Part shown: positions 18,157 through 25,807 of the stretch, piece by piece
How positions within the stretch are numbered: the first letter of the stretch is position 1
Layout: every line of letters begins with the position of its first letter
NCBI RefSeq assembly: GCF_000334455.1
Contig: NZ_BANX01000002.1
Span: forward strand, 186,001-250,000
Reading direction: 5' to 3'
Origin: Gordonia soli NBRC 108243
Lineage (GTDB): Bacteria > Actinomycetota > Actinomycetes > Mycobacteriales > Mycobacteriaceae
Length of the DNA stretch: 64,000 nucleotides
Program-made: the position numbers and the translations under genes
The notes under the pieces: model-generated
The model's input: the letters and a program-made list of their open reading frames with translations, nothing else
Told to the model about the DNA's origin: nothing
Databases searched by the model: none

Positions 18157-18196
18157 GATCGGCGCGGGAGCGATATGTATCGCTCCCGCGCCGATC
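18157..18196. terminator. 19-bp perfect hairpin between convergent genes
   Basis: GATCGGCGCGGGAGCGATA and its exact complement TATCGCTCCCGCGCCGATC are separated by two bases. Position between the Rpf gene and the convergent small gene suggests a bidirectional terminator. No U-tract follows. Confidence 0.75.
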
Positions 18197-18251
18197 TCGT
18201 CCCGGGGTCACCGGCGAACACGCGGCCTGGCCAGTCGCCCAGGTGTCGCGC

Positions 18252-18638
18252 TCAGGCTTCGGGTGAGTCCTCTTCGTCCAACGCACTGACCGCTATCCCA
18301 TAGGGCAGGAACCTGACCTTGCGGCGCGGATCGGTGTTGTGCTGGTTGGCGCGCAATGCCTCCACCTCGCCGGAGTAGACCTGCTCCACGCGAGCTCCGC
18401 CGTCGTCGTCGACCACGAAGATCGCCCAGACCCCGCTCCCCGCCTCGCCGGTCGTCTCCGGCTGCGGTTGCGGGCGCGTCCGGCGTGTCGCATCGTCGAA
18501 GATCACCGACCACGGACTGCCGGTACCGGGAGAGTCGAAGAACTTCCCCACGACATCGCGGAGTCCCTCGCCGGCTTCCCGTGCGAATCGATCGAAGTCC
18601 TCGGGATCGAGACCGAAGGGTCCGTTGCTGCCGGCCAT
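18252..18638 (-). CDS. Conserved-type small acidic protein of unknown function
   Basis: A 128-residue protein starting at MAGSNGPFGLDPEDF with a strong AGAGGAGGA ribosome site; the upstream 18 codons of open frame are not needed. The N-terminus is an amphipathic DPEDFDRFAREAGEGLRDVV helix, followed by a Pro/Thr/Gln linker and a beta-rich end (GVWAIFVVDDDGGARVEQVY, then KVRFLPYGIAVSAL). No signal peptide or membrane segment. I do not recognise a domain. It lies downstream of the DEAD-box gene on the same strand, 141 bp after its stop. Confidence 0.75.
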   Translation of the reverse strand: MAGSNGPFGLDPEDFDRFAREAGEGLRDVVGKFFDSPGTGSPWSVIFDDATRRTRPQPQPETTGEAGSGVWAIFVVDDDGGARVEQVYSGEVEALRANQHNTDPRRKVRFLPYGIAVSALDEEDSPEA

Positions 18639-18779
18639 GGCGTCCTCCTCTGGATCCGACCGCACGTCGCGGTCGCAACCCAGTGTCCTCACGATTCACC
18701 GATCGCGCCACCGGCGGTGCTCGCTGCGCAGTGTGGCGCCGACCAGACCGTCCCGGTCAGCAACACCAGACCGTCCCGG

Positions 18780-20324
18780 TCAGCGTCCCGAGCGGGCGCC
18801 CTGGGCCTCGGACCGACGCCCACCCGACCGGTTCTGACCACCACCGCGACGGGCACCCGTGTGCTCGCTGCGCGATGCACCACCGCGGGATGCGCCGGAA
18901 CGGCCGCCACCGGTGCGGGCGGAGCCATCGCGTCCCGACCCGCCCTGTGCGCTGCGACCGGCCCCCTGCGCGGCACCGCCACGGCCGAACCGCTCTGTCC
19001 GCGTTCGCGACGCGCGGCACCGCACGGCGAACGCGCGTCCGGAGCCACCCTGTCCGGTTCCTCGCGCCGGTCCGCGACCACCTGCACGCCCGCCACCCGG
19101 CCGACGGCTGCCGCCCGAGCCGGACGACGCAGGAGCAGGCGCGCTGGGCGCGACGTGCGGGGCGCGCTCGCCGACGAGTGCGCCGACAGATGCCGAGCCG
19201 GCGGTCACCTGCTCGGGTCGCACCGAGATGCCTGCCTTGCGCAGCAACCCGTTGAGGTCCTTGCGCTGGTCCGGCTGGCAGATGGTGACGACGTCACCGG
19301 CGCTGCCCGCGCGGGCCGTGCGGCCCGAGCGGTGCAGGTACGCCTTGTGTTCCGCGGGCGGGTCGACGTGCACGACGAGCGCCACGTCGTCGACGTGCAC
19401 GCCACGGGCCGCGATGTCGGTGGCCACCAGCACGCGCACCGAGCCGTCACCGAAGGCGGCGAGATTGCGGTCGCGCTGCGGCTGGCTGAGGTTGCCGTGG
19501 AGATCGACGGCCGGGATGCCGTCCGCGGTGAGCTTCCGGGCCCACTTGCGAGCCTGGTGCTTGGTGCGGGTGAACAGGATCCGGCGGCCGACGCCGGAGG
19601 CGAGCGTCTGCACCAACTCCGTCTTCTGGCCGGTGTCGGCGACCTCGAACACGTGGTGCGTCATCTGCGCGACCGGCGAGTTCTCCTCGTCCACGGAATG
19701 GACCGTCGGATCGTCGAGAAAGCGGCGGACGAGCTTGTCGACGCCGTTGTCCAGGGTGGCCGAGAAGAGCAGGCGCTGACCGTCGGCGGGGGTGGCGGCC
19801 ATGATCTTGGTGACCACGGGCAAGAAACCCAGGTCGGCCATGTGGTCGGCCTCGTCGAGAACCGTGATCTCCACGGAGTCGAGGCGGACGATGCCCTGGC
19901 GCATCAGGTCGTCGAGGCGGCCGGGGCACGCGACCACGATGTCGGCGCCACGGCGCAGCGCCGCTTCCTGTCGCGCCTGCTTGACGCCGCCGAAGATGGT
20001 GGTGACGACCAGTCCGGCGGCCTCGGCCAGCGGGGTCACGGTTGCGGCGATCTGGGTCGCCAGCTCGCGCGTCGGGGCGAGCACCAGACCGGTGGGTGCA
20101 CCGGCCTTGCGGTCGACGGCCAGTTCGGCCAGACCGGCGACCAGCGGGATGCTGAAAGCCAGCGTCTTGCCGGAGCCGGTCTTGCCGCGTCCCAGGACGT
20201 CTGCGCCGTCGAGGGTGTCCGGCAGCGTTGCGGCCTGGATCGGGAACGGCTCTGTCTTTCCTTCGGCGGTAAGGGCTCTCACGATGGGAGCGGGCACGCC
20301 GAGGGATTCGAATGTGGTTGTCAT
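18780..20324 (-). CDS. DEAD-box ATP-dependent RNA helicase
   Basis: A 514-residue helicase. All core motifs are visible: Q motif region (MTTTFESLGVPAPIVRAL), Walker A GKTGSGKT, motif Ia PTRELATQI, DEAD (VLDEADHMADLG), SAT (LFSATLDNGVD) and motif VI HRSGRTARAG. After about residue 395 the chain becomes a low-complexity Arg/Gly/Ser-rich tail typical of RNA-binding extensions of RhlE/DeaD-type enzymes. It unwinds structured RNA in ribosome assembly, mRNA decay or cold adaptation. The nearly 490-bp gap upstream leaves room for a long 5' leader, common in cold-inducible helicase genes, but no specific element is identified. Confidence 0.95.
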   Translation of the reverse strand: MTTTFESLGVPAPIVRALTAEGKTEPFPIQAATLPDTLDGADVLGRGKTGSGKTLAFSIPLVAGLAELAVDRKAGAPTGLVLAPTRELATQIAATVTPLAEAAGLVVTTIFGGVKQARQEAALRRGADIVVACPGRLDDLMRQGIVRLDSVEITVLDEADHMADLGFLPVVTKIMAATPADGQRLLFSATLDNGVDKLVRRFLDDPTVHSVDEENSPVAQMTHHVFEVADTGQKTELVQTLASGVGRRILFTRTKHQARKWARKLTADGIPAVDLHGNLSQPQRDRNLAAFGDGSVRVLVATDIAARGVHVDDVALVVHVDPPAEHKAYLHRSGRTARAGSAGDVVTICQPDQRKDLNGLLRKAGISVRPEQVTAGSASVGALVGERAPHVAPSAPAPASSGSGGSRRPGGGRAGGRGPARGTGQGGSGRAFAVRCRASRTRTERFGRGGAAQGAGRSAQGGSGRDGSARTGGGRSGASRGGASRSEHTGARRGGGQNRSGGRRSEAQGARSGR

Positions 20325-20811
20325 GGGGACCTTTCGAGCAGGTGATCACCACGGCACTTCGCAAGTGCGGTCGATGATCGGGTGGCGAAGGCGCGGGTGC
20401 GCGCATTCGTTCGCCGTACGAAGACATCTCGTCGATCTCCGGGTTCGCCCGGGATGCGAGGGAAGAAGCGTTCTACGACGCGTGACACCGCCACGAGGCG
20501 GGTCCATCGAGGTTCACGGTACACGCCGGATCCGGCGCCTGTCATTTCGCCGGGCGGGCGGGTCACACCTGCGCCACAATGGATGCGACGCAGGTCACAG
20601 GCTTCTATCGTGTGCTGACCGGGTCCGGTGCCGGCGACGGGCGAGACGGCTTCGCTTCCGCCTCGGGGTGCAGTGACCGGTGTGGTGCGGGGTTTCACGA
20701 GAGCAGGTCCGGGCTATTCGATGCCCTGAGCAACGACGAGCGGCTCCGAGCGACGACGGCGACGCCGAGCACGGTGACGAACAGCTCCGAGCGACGACGA
20801 GGGGAGAACGG
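20325..20811. other. Intergenic region between divergent helicase and iron-enzyme genes
   Basis: A 487-bp region without a convincing gene. It must hold promoters for both neighbours. It contains a 16-bp direct repeat, GCTCCGAGCGACGACG, at 20743-20758 and 20784-20799, just upstream of the TTG start at 20812. Several short open frames here lack codon bias and ribosome sites. Confidence 0.6.
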
Positions 20812-21858
20812 TTGAGCACCGACGTGAGCGAGACGACGGCCGCCCTCGGACGCAGTCGCGCTCGCAGGCTGCCGACGGCACGGGGTCCCCTGTCCCGCAT
20901 CGTCCTCGAGCTCCTGAACTCCGCCGAGGTCGCCGCAGACGACCACCGAGTGGACATACCGGCCCTGGACGACGTCGACCCCTACGGTGACGATCTACAA
21001 CTGGCTCTGGCCGTCTGCTACGAACTGCACTACGTGGGCTTCGTCGATGTCGACGGGCGATGGGAGTGGCACCCGGGCCTCTTGGCCGTGCGAGCCGCTC
21101 TCGAACGCCACTTCCTGGCCGCGCTTCGTCGCGATGTGCCGCAATCGGGACCGTCGGACACCGCCGCTGCGGAGATGGACGAGCTGAGCTACTTCTCGCC
21201 CGACGGCGACGGGGGGTCGTACCACCTTCGCGACGTCGGCACCTGGGACCAGTTCCGGCAGATGTTCGCGCTGCGATCGATCTATCACCTCAAGGAAGCC
21301 GATCCCCATGCATGGGCGATCCCGCGGTTGCGCGGTCAGTCGAAGGCGGCCTTCGTCGCCGTCGAGTTCGACGAGTTCGGCGGTGGCAGAGGAGCCGCCG
21401 TACACCAGGAACTCTTCGCCGACCTGCTGCTCGCCGCCGACCTGAGTGCCGACTACCTCGGATACCTCGACGAGGTGCCGGCGGTGGCCCTCACGCCCGT
21501 CAATCTGATGTCGTTCTTCGGCCTGCATCGCCGCCATCGCGGTGCGGCCGTCGGCCATCTCGCCGCCACCGAGATCACGTCGTCGCCGGGGTCGCAGCGG
21601 CTGCTGGCCGGGTTGGAGCGGCTCGACGCCCCCGCCGCATGCCGGCATTTCTACGCTGAACACGTGGAAGCCGACGCCGTCCACGAGCAGATCTTGCGCA
21701 CCGACGTGGTCGGCGATCTCGTGCGCACCGAGCCCGACCTCGAACTCGACGTCATCTTCGGAATCCGCGCATTCCTGTTCGTGGAGGACGCTCTCGAACG
21801 TCATGTGCTGTCTGCGTGGCGTCGCGGTGACAGCGCGATCCCGGCGGCTCGCCTCTGA
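20812..21858 (+). CDS. Iron-containing redox enzyme, haem-oxygenase-like fold (HDO type)
   Basis: A 348-residue protein, probably starting at a TTG with GGGGAGAACG before it; the frame extends 44 codons upstream without coding character. It resembles the PF14518 'iron-containing redox enzyme' family, a haem-oxygenase fold that binds two non-haem irons. Likely metal-ligand segments are VAVEFDEFGGG (about 182-192) and FYAEHVEADAVHE (about 280-292), with KEADPHAW before them. Related enzymes oxidise fatty acids or amino-acid derivatives with O2. The next two genes on the opposite strand, a CDGSH protein and a HemK-like methylase, are a recurrent partner set in actinobacteria as far as I recall. 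The substrate is unknown. Confidence 0.8.
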   Translation: MSTDVSETTAALGRSRARRLPTARGPLSRIVLELLNSAEVAADDHRVDIPALDDVDPYGDDLQLALAVCYELHYVGFVDVDGRWEWHPGLLAVRAALERHFLAALRRDVPQSGPSDTAAAEMDELSYFSPDGDGGSYHLRDVGTWDQFRQMFALRSIYHLKEADPHAWAIPRLRGQSKAAFVAVEFDEFGGGRGAAVHQELFADLLLAADLSADYLGYLDEVPAVALTPVNLMSFFGLHRRHRGAAVGHLAATEITSSPGSQRLLAGLERLDAPAACRHFYAEHVEADAVHEQILRTDVVGDLVRTEPDLELDVIFGIRAFLFVEDALERHVLSAWRRGDSAIPAARL

Positions 21859-21875
21859 CGATCGCGGTCGGAGGA

Positions 21876-22073
21876 TCAGTCCGACCGACGCCGACGCTTG
21901 CGATGGCTGGTGTCGCACAGTGGGTAGTTTCTGCTACGGCCGCACGCACAGATCGCCACCATGAATCGGTCGGACTGCACGCGTGTGCCATCCGGTAGCT
22001 CGATGTCGACCGGGCCCTCGACGAGCACCGGCCCGCCCTTGACCACCCGAACCGCTCTGGCGCGGTCGGTCAT
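21876..22073 (-). CDS. CDGSH-type iron-sulfur protein
   Basis: A 65-residue protein with the CDGSH signature CACGRSRNYPLCDTSH: three cysteines and one histidine (C-x-C-x8-C-x3-H) that bind a redox-active, acid-labile 2Fe-2S cluster. The N-terminal GGPVLVEGPVDIELPDG is the beta-rich part typical of small bacterial CDGSH proteins, and the end is a basic RKRRRR tail. It overlaps the upstream methylase gene by 4 bp and ends 17 bp from the convergent iron-enzyme gene. Electron transfer to that enzyme is a plausible but unproven role. Confidence 0.92.
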   Translation of the reverse strand: MTDRARAVRVVKGGPVLVEGPVDIELPDGTRVQSDRFMVAICACGRSRNYPLCDTSHRKRRRRSD

Positions 22074-22792
22074 CGGCCCGCAGGGACGCGAATGTCCGCG
22101 TCAGCCGCGGATTCCGGTGCGCGGGCGGCGATCGCGACCAGCGTCTCGATCCGACGTCCTCTCTCCAGCATGCCGCGCCCCTCGAACCAACCGGCCCGCG
22201 CACTCATGACCGGTCCGAACGGGATGGTCCGTTCGGCGACGACTTCAGCGCAGAGCCCACCGGCCGTCAACGAGCCGAGTGTGGCTGTGGCATCGGAGAA
22301 CTCGGAGTGCACGAGAAGCAGCGAACCACCGGGGGCGAGTAGTGCCGGTGCGTGGGCACAGACCACGTCGAGTACGGCACGACCGTCGGCCCCTGCATCC
22401 CAGGCGTGTGTCGGTCCGCCGGGATGCAGCGCCGAGTTGCGCGACGCCGGGGTCGGTACATACGGCGGGTTGCAGGTCACCAGATCGAAGGTACCGGTCA
22501 GTGCGGACAGATCACCGCAGGTCAGCGAGACATGCTGTCCGGCAGCGACTGCGGCCGCTCGTGCGTACTCGACGGCCGCGGCGGAGAGATCCACCGCGTG
22601 CACCGTATCGGCACCCAGTCGGGCCGCGGCGATGGCGACTGCACCGCTACCGGTACAGAGGTCGACGACGCGCGATCCGCGCGCACGGCCGCTGGCTCGC
22701 ATCGTCTCGATGAGCAGCGCGGTGTCTTCCTGCGGCAGATAGACGTCCGGCGACGACGTTCGTGTCGGCAGTCGCGTCGACGTGACCGTCAC
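22070..22792 (-). CDS. HemK/Mtq2-like SAM-dependent methyltransferase
   Basis: A 240-residue class I methyltransferase. The start is probably the GTG of VTVTSTRLPTRT; an open frame continues 83 codons upstream but crosses the regulatory region of the neighbouring TetR gene. SAM binding is seen in VVDLCTGSGAVAIAAA and the catalytic NPPY motif in VTCNPPYVPTP, which marks N-methyltransferases acting on glutamine or nucleobase amides. PDVYLPQEDT near the N-terminus is characteristic of the HemK2/Mtq2 subgroup rather than PrmC. Coupled by ATGA to the CDGSH gene. Confidence 0.88.
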   Translation of the reverse strand: MTVTSTRLPTRTSSPDVYLPQEDTALLIETMRASGRARGSRVVDLCTGSGAVAIAAARLGADTVHAVDLSAAAVEYARAAAVAAGQHVSLTCGDLSALTGTFDLVTCNPPYVPTPASRNSALHPGGPTHAWDAGADGRAVLDVVCAHAPALLAPGGSLLLVHSEFSDATATLGSLTAGGLCAEVVAERTIPFGPVMSARAGWFEGRGMLERGRRIETLVAIAARAPESAADADIRVPAGR

Positions 22793-22968
22793 AGACGCGC
22801 CCGCCTCGTCATACCCTCGCCGGTCCTGATGGTCACGAGATCGTCCACGAGCACCCTTTCGCCACGGTCCGGCCGGAAGGTCGGTTCCACTCCTCGCATC
22901 GTTCCCTGGCCTCCGCCATCTGAAACTCTGCTGCGCAGGGGACCGTCCACCGTCCCGCGACCAAAAAC

Positions 22969-23004
22969 ATACCGACCGGTTGAAAAAAACAAACCACTCG
23001 GTAT
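22969..23004. promoter_or_regulatory. Extended operator dyad upstream of the butyrolactone-receptor-like TetR gene
   Basis: Two inverted half-sites, ATACCGA-NN-GGTT and AACC-NN-TCGGTAT, are separated by 10 bases and end 11 bp before the ATG at 23016. The left half (ATACCGACCGGTT) looks like the autoregulatory elements bound by ArpA/ScbR-type receptors. Regulation by the adjacent gene product is inferred. Confidence 0.7.
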
Positions 23005-23015
23005 ATTCTCGGTCC

Positions 23016-23687
23016 ATGCCTGCCGACCCCACCACTCCCAAGGGGGCCGCGACCCGCGCCCGGCTGCTGGCGGTCGCCGCCGATGTGTTCGCCGAGAAGG
23101 GCTATGCCGCCACCAGCTTCAGCGAGTTGATCGCGTCGTCCGGGCTCACCAAGGGCGCGTTCTACTTCTATTTCCCGTCGAAGGCAGCTCTCGCGGCCGC
23201 TGTCATCGAGGACCAGGAACGCCGTTGGACCGACTCCGTGCGCGAACGGGTCACCGGCCACGACTCCCCCACCGAACAGCTCGCCGACGTGATGCCCGCG
23301 ATGCTCGACCTCCTCGCGGAGCGTCCGGGTGCCTGGAGCGCGATCCGACTCACGCGCGAACTGGCCGGCACCGACGTGCTCCCCGACCCGCGCGAGACCA
23401 GGGTCGAACCGTGGATCTCGTTGCTGGTCGGCATCATCCGCGCGGGTCAGCATGCCGGCCGGATGCGCGCCGACCTCGACGCCGAGGAGATCGCGCGGGT
23501 TCTCGTCGCCGCTTTCGACGGCATCAAGGCCTCGGTCGACGCCACCGCACCCGACCGTCGGCACGCCGAACTGGAGCGGTACACCCGCGTTCTCGAACTC
23601 CTCGCCCTCGGCGGACTGATCTCCGCCGACCCATCCGTTCCACCCCAGCACCCCACCGAAACCGGCTCGACCGACCACCAGGAGTGA
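23016..23687 (+). CDS. TetR family regulator resembling gamma-butyrolactone receptors (ScbR/ArpA-like)
   Basis: A 223-residue regulator starting at MPADPTTPKGAATRARLL; a longer start 12 codons upstream would lie inside the operator. The helix-turn-helix region reads ADVFAEKGYAATSFSELI then GLTKGAFYFYFPSKAALA, close to the GVTKGALYFHFxSKxxLA pattern of ScbR/ArpA receptors. The C-terminal 150 residues form a variable ligand domain. The dyad directly upstream resembles the autoregulatory elements those receptors bind. The SDR gene that follows after only 4 bp is an obvious target. A true butyrolactone ligand is not established; the family also includes pseudo-receptors binding other compounds. 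Confidence 0.8.
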   Translation: MPADPTTPKGAATRARLLAVAADVFAEKGYAATSFSELIASSGLTKGAFYFYFPSKAALAAAVIEDQERRWTDSVRERVTGHDSPTEQLADVMPAMLDLLAERPGAWSAIRLTRELAGTDVLPDPRETRVEPWISLLVGIIRAGQHAGRMRADLDAEEIARVLVAAFDGIKASVDATAPDRRHAELERYTRVLELLALGGLISADPSVPPQHPTETGSTDHQE

Positions 23688-23691
23688 CGTC

Positions 23692-24474
23692 ATGGAGTAC
23701 CGCAATCGCACAGCCCTCATCACCGGCGCCAGCTCGGGCATCGGTGCCGAATTCGCCCGTGTGCTCGGACAGCGCGGCGCCGACCTGGTGCTCGTCGCTC
23801 GCAGCCGCGACCGACTCGACTCCCTCGCACAGGAGGTCCGGTCCGCCCATGGCGTACGTGCCGACGTCGTCGTCGCCGACCTCTCCCTCCCGCGAGCATC
23901 CGACGACCTGGTCGCCTCGGTGGCAGCGCTCGGCGTGGAGGTCGACATCCTGATCAACAACGCCGGCTTCGGCACGCACGGCGCACTCGCCGACGCCGAT
24001 CCCGCGCGGATCAGGGACGAGGTGTCGCTCAACGTCGGGGCCCTCACCGATCTGACCACCGCCTACCTCCCCCAGATGACCCGCAGGGGTGCCGGGGTGA
24101 TCGTCAACGTCGCGAGTACCGCAGGCTTCCAACCGGTTCCGCAGATGGCGGTCTACGCGGCGACCAAGGCCTACGTGCTGTCACTGTCGGAGGCGCTGTG
24201 GTGGGAGGGCAAGAAGAACGGTGTCTCGGTGCTCGCGTTGTGCCCCGGCCCGACCGACACCGAGTTCTTCGAGATCGTCGGCACCGACGATGCCGCCGTC
24301 GGCGCACGACGGACCGCGGCGCAGGTCGTCGAGACCGCGCTCCGAGGTCTCGACCGTGGCGCGCCGAGTGTCGTCGACGGACTCGCGAACAGGATCAGCG
24401 CGGTGTCGTCGCGATTCGCTCCACGTCGGGTCGTGCTGGCGATCGCGGCCCGCGCGGTGGGCGCGTCGAAGTGA
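23692..24474 (+). CDS. Short-chain dehydrogenase/reductase (classical SDR)
   Basis: A 260-residue NAD(P)-dependent oxidoreductase. It has the nucleotide-binding TGASSGIG near the N-terminus, NNAG in ILINNAGFGTHG, a catalytic serine in VNVAST and the YxxxK pair in YAATKAYV. An arginine just after the first strand (ARSRDR) suggests NADPH preference. The start codon has AGGAGTGACGTC before it. It lies in an operon with the TetR gene upstream. Butyrolactone pathways use ketoreductases of this fold, but general lipid or xenobiotic reduction is just as possible. Confidence 0.9.
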   Translation: MEYRNRTALITGASSGIGAEFARVLGQRGADLVLVARSRDRLDSLAQEVRSAHGVRADVVVADLSLPRASDDLVASVAALGVEVDILINNAGFGTHGALADADPARIRDEVSLNVGALTDLTTAYLPQMTRRGAGVIVNVASTAGFQPVPQMAVYAATKAYVLSLSEALWWEGKKNGVSVLALCPGPTDTEFFEIVGTDDAAVGARRTAAQVVETALRGLDRGAPSVVDGLANRISAVSSRFAPRRVVLAIAARAVGASK

Positions 24475-24537
24475 CCTGCTCCTCGCCGACGATCCGCCGG
24501 TCGGCGATCTGACCCGCCGCCTCCAGTCCCCCGCTCG

Positions 24538-25587
24538 TCAGTCTCCCCGCACCCAGTCCAGCAGCGCGTCCACCGGCCAGGTCGTGACGATGCGGTCGTC
24601 CGGGATGCCCAACCGTTCCGCACGTTCGGCTCCCAGCGCGGTGAAACCCAGTTGACCGGGCGCGTGCGCATCGGAATCGATGGCGAACAGGCAGCCGACC
24701 TCGAGTGCGATCGCGATCAGGTCGTCGGGCGGATCGACACGTTCGGGGCGTGAGTTGATCTCGACGGCCGTAGCGGAGTCGGCGCACGCCGAGAACACCT
24801 CGCGCGCATCGAAGGTCGACTGCTCACGGGCCCCACTTCCACTCGACACCCGGCGGCCCGTGCAGTGGCCGAGCACATTCACGCGCGGGTCGCGCGCGGC
24901 CGCGACCATCCGCCGGGTCATCGGGGCGGCGTCCATCGCGAGTTTCGAATGCACCGACGCAGTGACGATGTCGAGCCGTGCCAGCATCTCGTCCGACTGG
25001 TCCAGCGAGCCGTCGTCGAGGATGTCGACCTCGATCCCGGCGAGCACCCGGATGCCGCCCTCGTGCTGTGCGTCGACATCGGCGATCTCCCGGATCTGCC
25101 GATCGAGTCGTTCCGCGCTGAGACCGTTGGCCACTGTCAGACGCGGCGAGTGATCGGTGATGGCAAGCCACGAATGGCCGAACGCGACTGCTGCGTCGAC
25201 CATCTCGTCGATCGGTGCGCCGCCGTCGCTCCAGTCCGTGTGCGAGTGCAGATCACCCCGGAGAGCCGCGTAGAGACGGTCGCCGCCGTCGGCGATACTC
25301 GCCGGTGCCGAATCCTGCAGGTCGGACAGGTAGGCGGGGATCCGGCCGGCCACCGCCTCGGTGATCACCGTCGCCGTCGTCGCGCCGATCCCCCGTAACG
25401 AACCGAGGGTCTTCGCCGCCGCACGCTCGGCGAGCTCATCCGGTCCGACCGCTGCTGCCGCGGCCGCGGCCCGGCGGAACGCCTCGACCCGGTAGGTGCT
25501 CTGCCGACCACGCTCGAGCAACCATGCGATCCGGGTCAGCGCGGTGACCGGATCGATCGGTGCGTCCAGCGGGCGCAACGTCCTCAT
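24538..25587 (-). CDS. PHP-domain phosphoesterase with N-terminal HhH domain (PolX-like without polymerase)
   Basis: A 349-residue protein starting at MRTLRPLDAP. The N-terminal 110 residues (YRVEAFRRAAAAAAAVG, then TLGSLRGIGATTATVITEAV) resemble the 8-kDa helix-hairpin-helix part of family X polymerases. The PHP domain follows, with metal-ligand motifs DLHSHTDWSDG, AITDHS, GIEVDI, VHS and a final DSDAHAPGQL. The nucleotidyltransferase palm of PolX is missing. Likely a metal-dependent phosphatase or nuclease. It overlaps the upstream small membrane gene by 4 bp. Confidence 0.88.
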   Translation of the reverse strand: MRTLRPLDAPIDPVTALTRIAWLLERGRQSTYRVEAFRRAAAAAAAVGPDELAERAAAKTLGSLRGIGATTATVITEAVAGRIPAYLSDLQDSAPASIADGGDRLYAALRGDLHSHTDWSDGGAPIDEMVDAAVAFGHSWLAITDHSPRLTVANGLSAERLDRQIREIADVDAQHEGGIRVLAGIEVDILDDGSLDQSDEMLARLDIVTASVHSKLAMDAAPMTRRMVAAARDPRVNVLGHCTGRRVSSGSGAREQSTFDAREVFSACADSATAVEINSRPERVDPPDDLIAIALEVGCLFAIDSDAHAPGQLGFTALGAERAERLGIPDDRIVTTWPVDALLDWVRGD

Positions 25588-25772
25588 CGGCGCCGCGTGT
25601 GCCCATCGTCGGCGTCCGCGGGTTCCGCGGCGGCGAGGCGTTCGTGGAGACGGGTACGGACGTCGTCGGCATCGTAGGAGTTGCGCTGTCGCTGATCCCG
25701 GGCGACGACCGCCCCGCCTGCCGCCACGCCGACCGCTCCGGCCAGACCGAGCCATTTCCACGCGTTGTGCAT
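25584..25772 (-). CDS. Small membrane-anchored protein upstream of the PHP gene
   Basis: A 62-residue protein from MHNAWKWLGLAGAVGVAAGG: one N-terminal membrane segment, then a hydrophilic charged tail (DADDVRTRLHERLAAAEPAD). Eleven more codons are open upstream, with another possible start at 25805. Its stop overlaps the PHP start (ATGA), which strongly suggests a real, translationally coupled gene. No known family. Confidence 0.65.
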   Translation of the reverse strand: MHNAWKWLGLAGAVGVAAGGAVVARDQRQRNSYDADDVRTRLHERLAAAEPADADDGHTRRR

Positions 25773-25807
25773 GCGCCCGAGGATAGTTCCTGCATTACCC
25801 TTCATCC

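Noticed and set aside
18339-20345. 668-codon open frame on the plus strand
   Set aside because: Antisense to the DEAD-box helicase whose full motif set is intact; the sequence is low-complexity and family-less.
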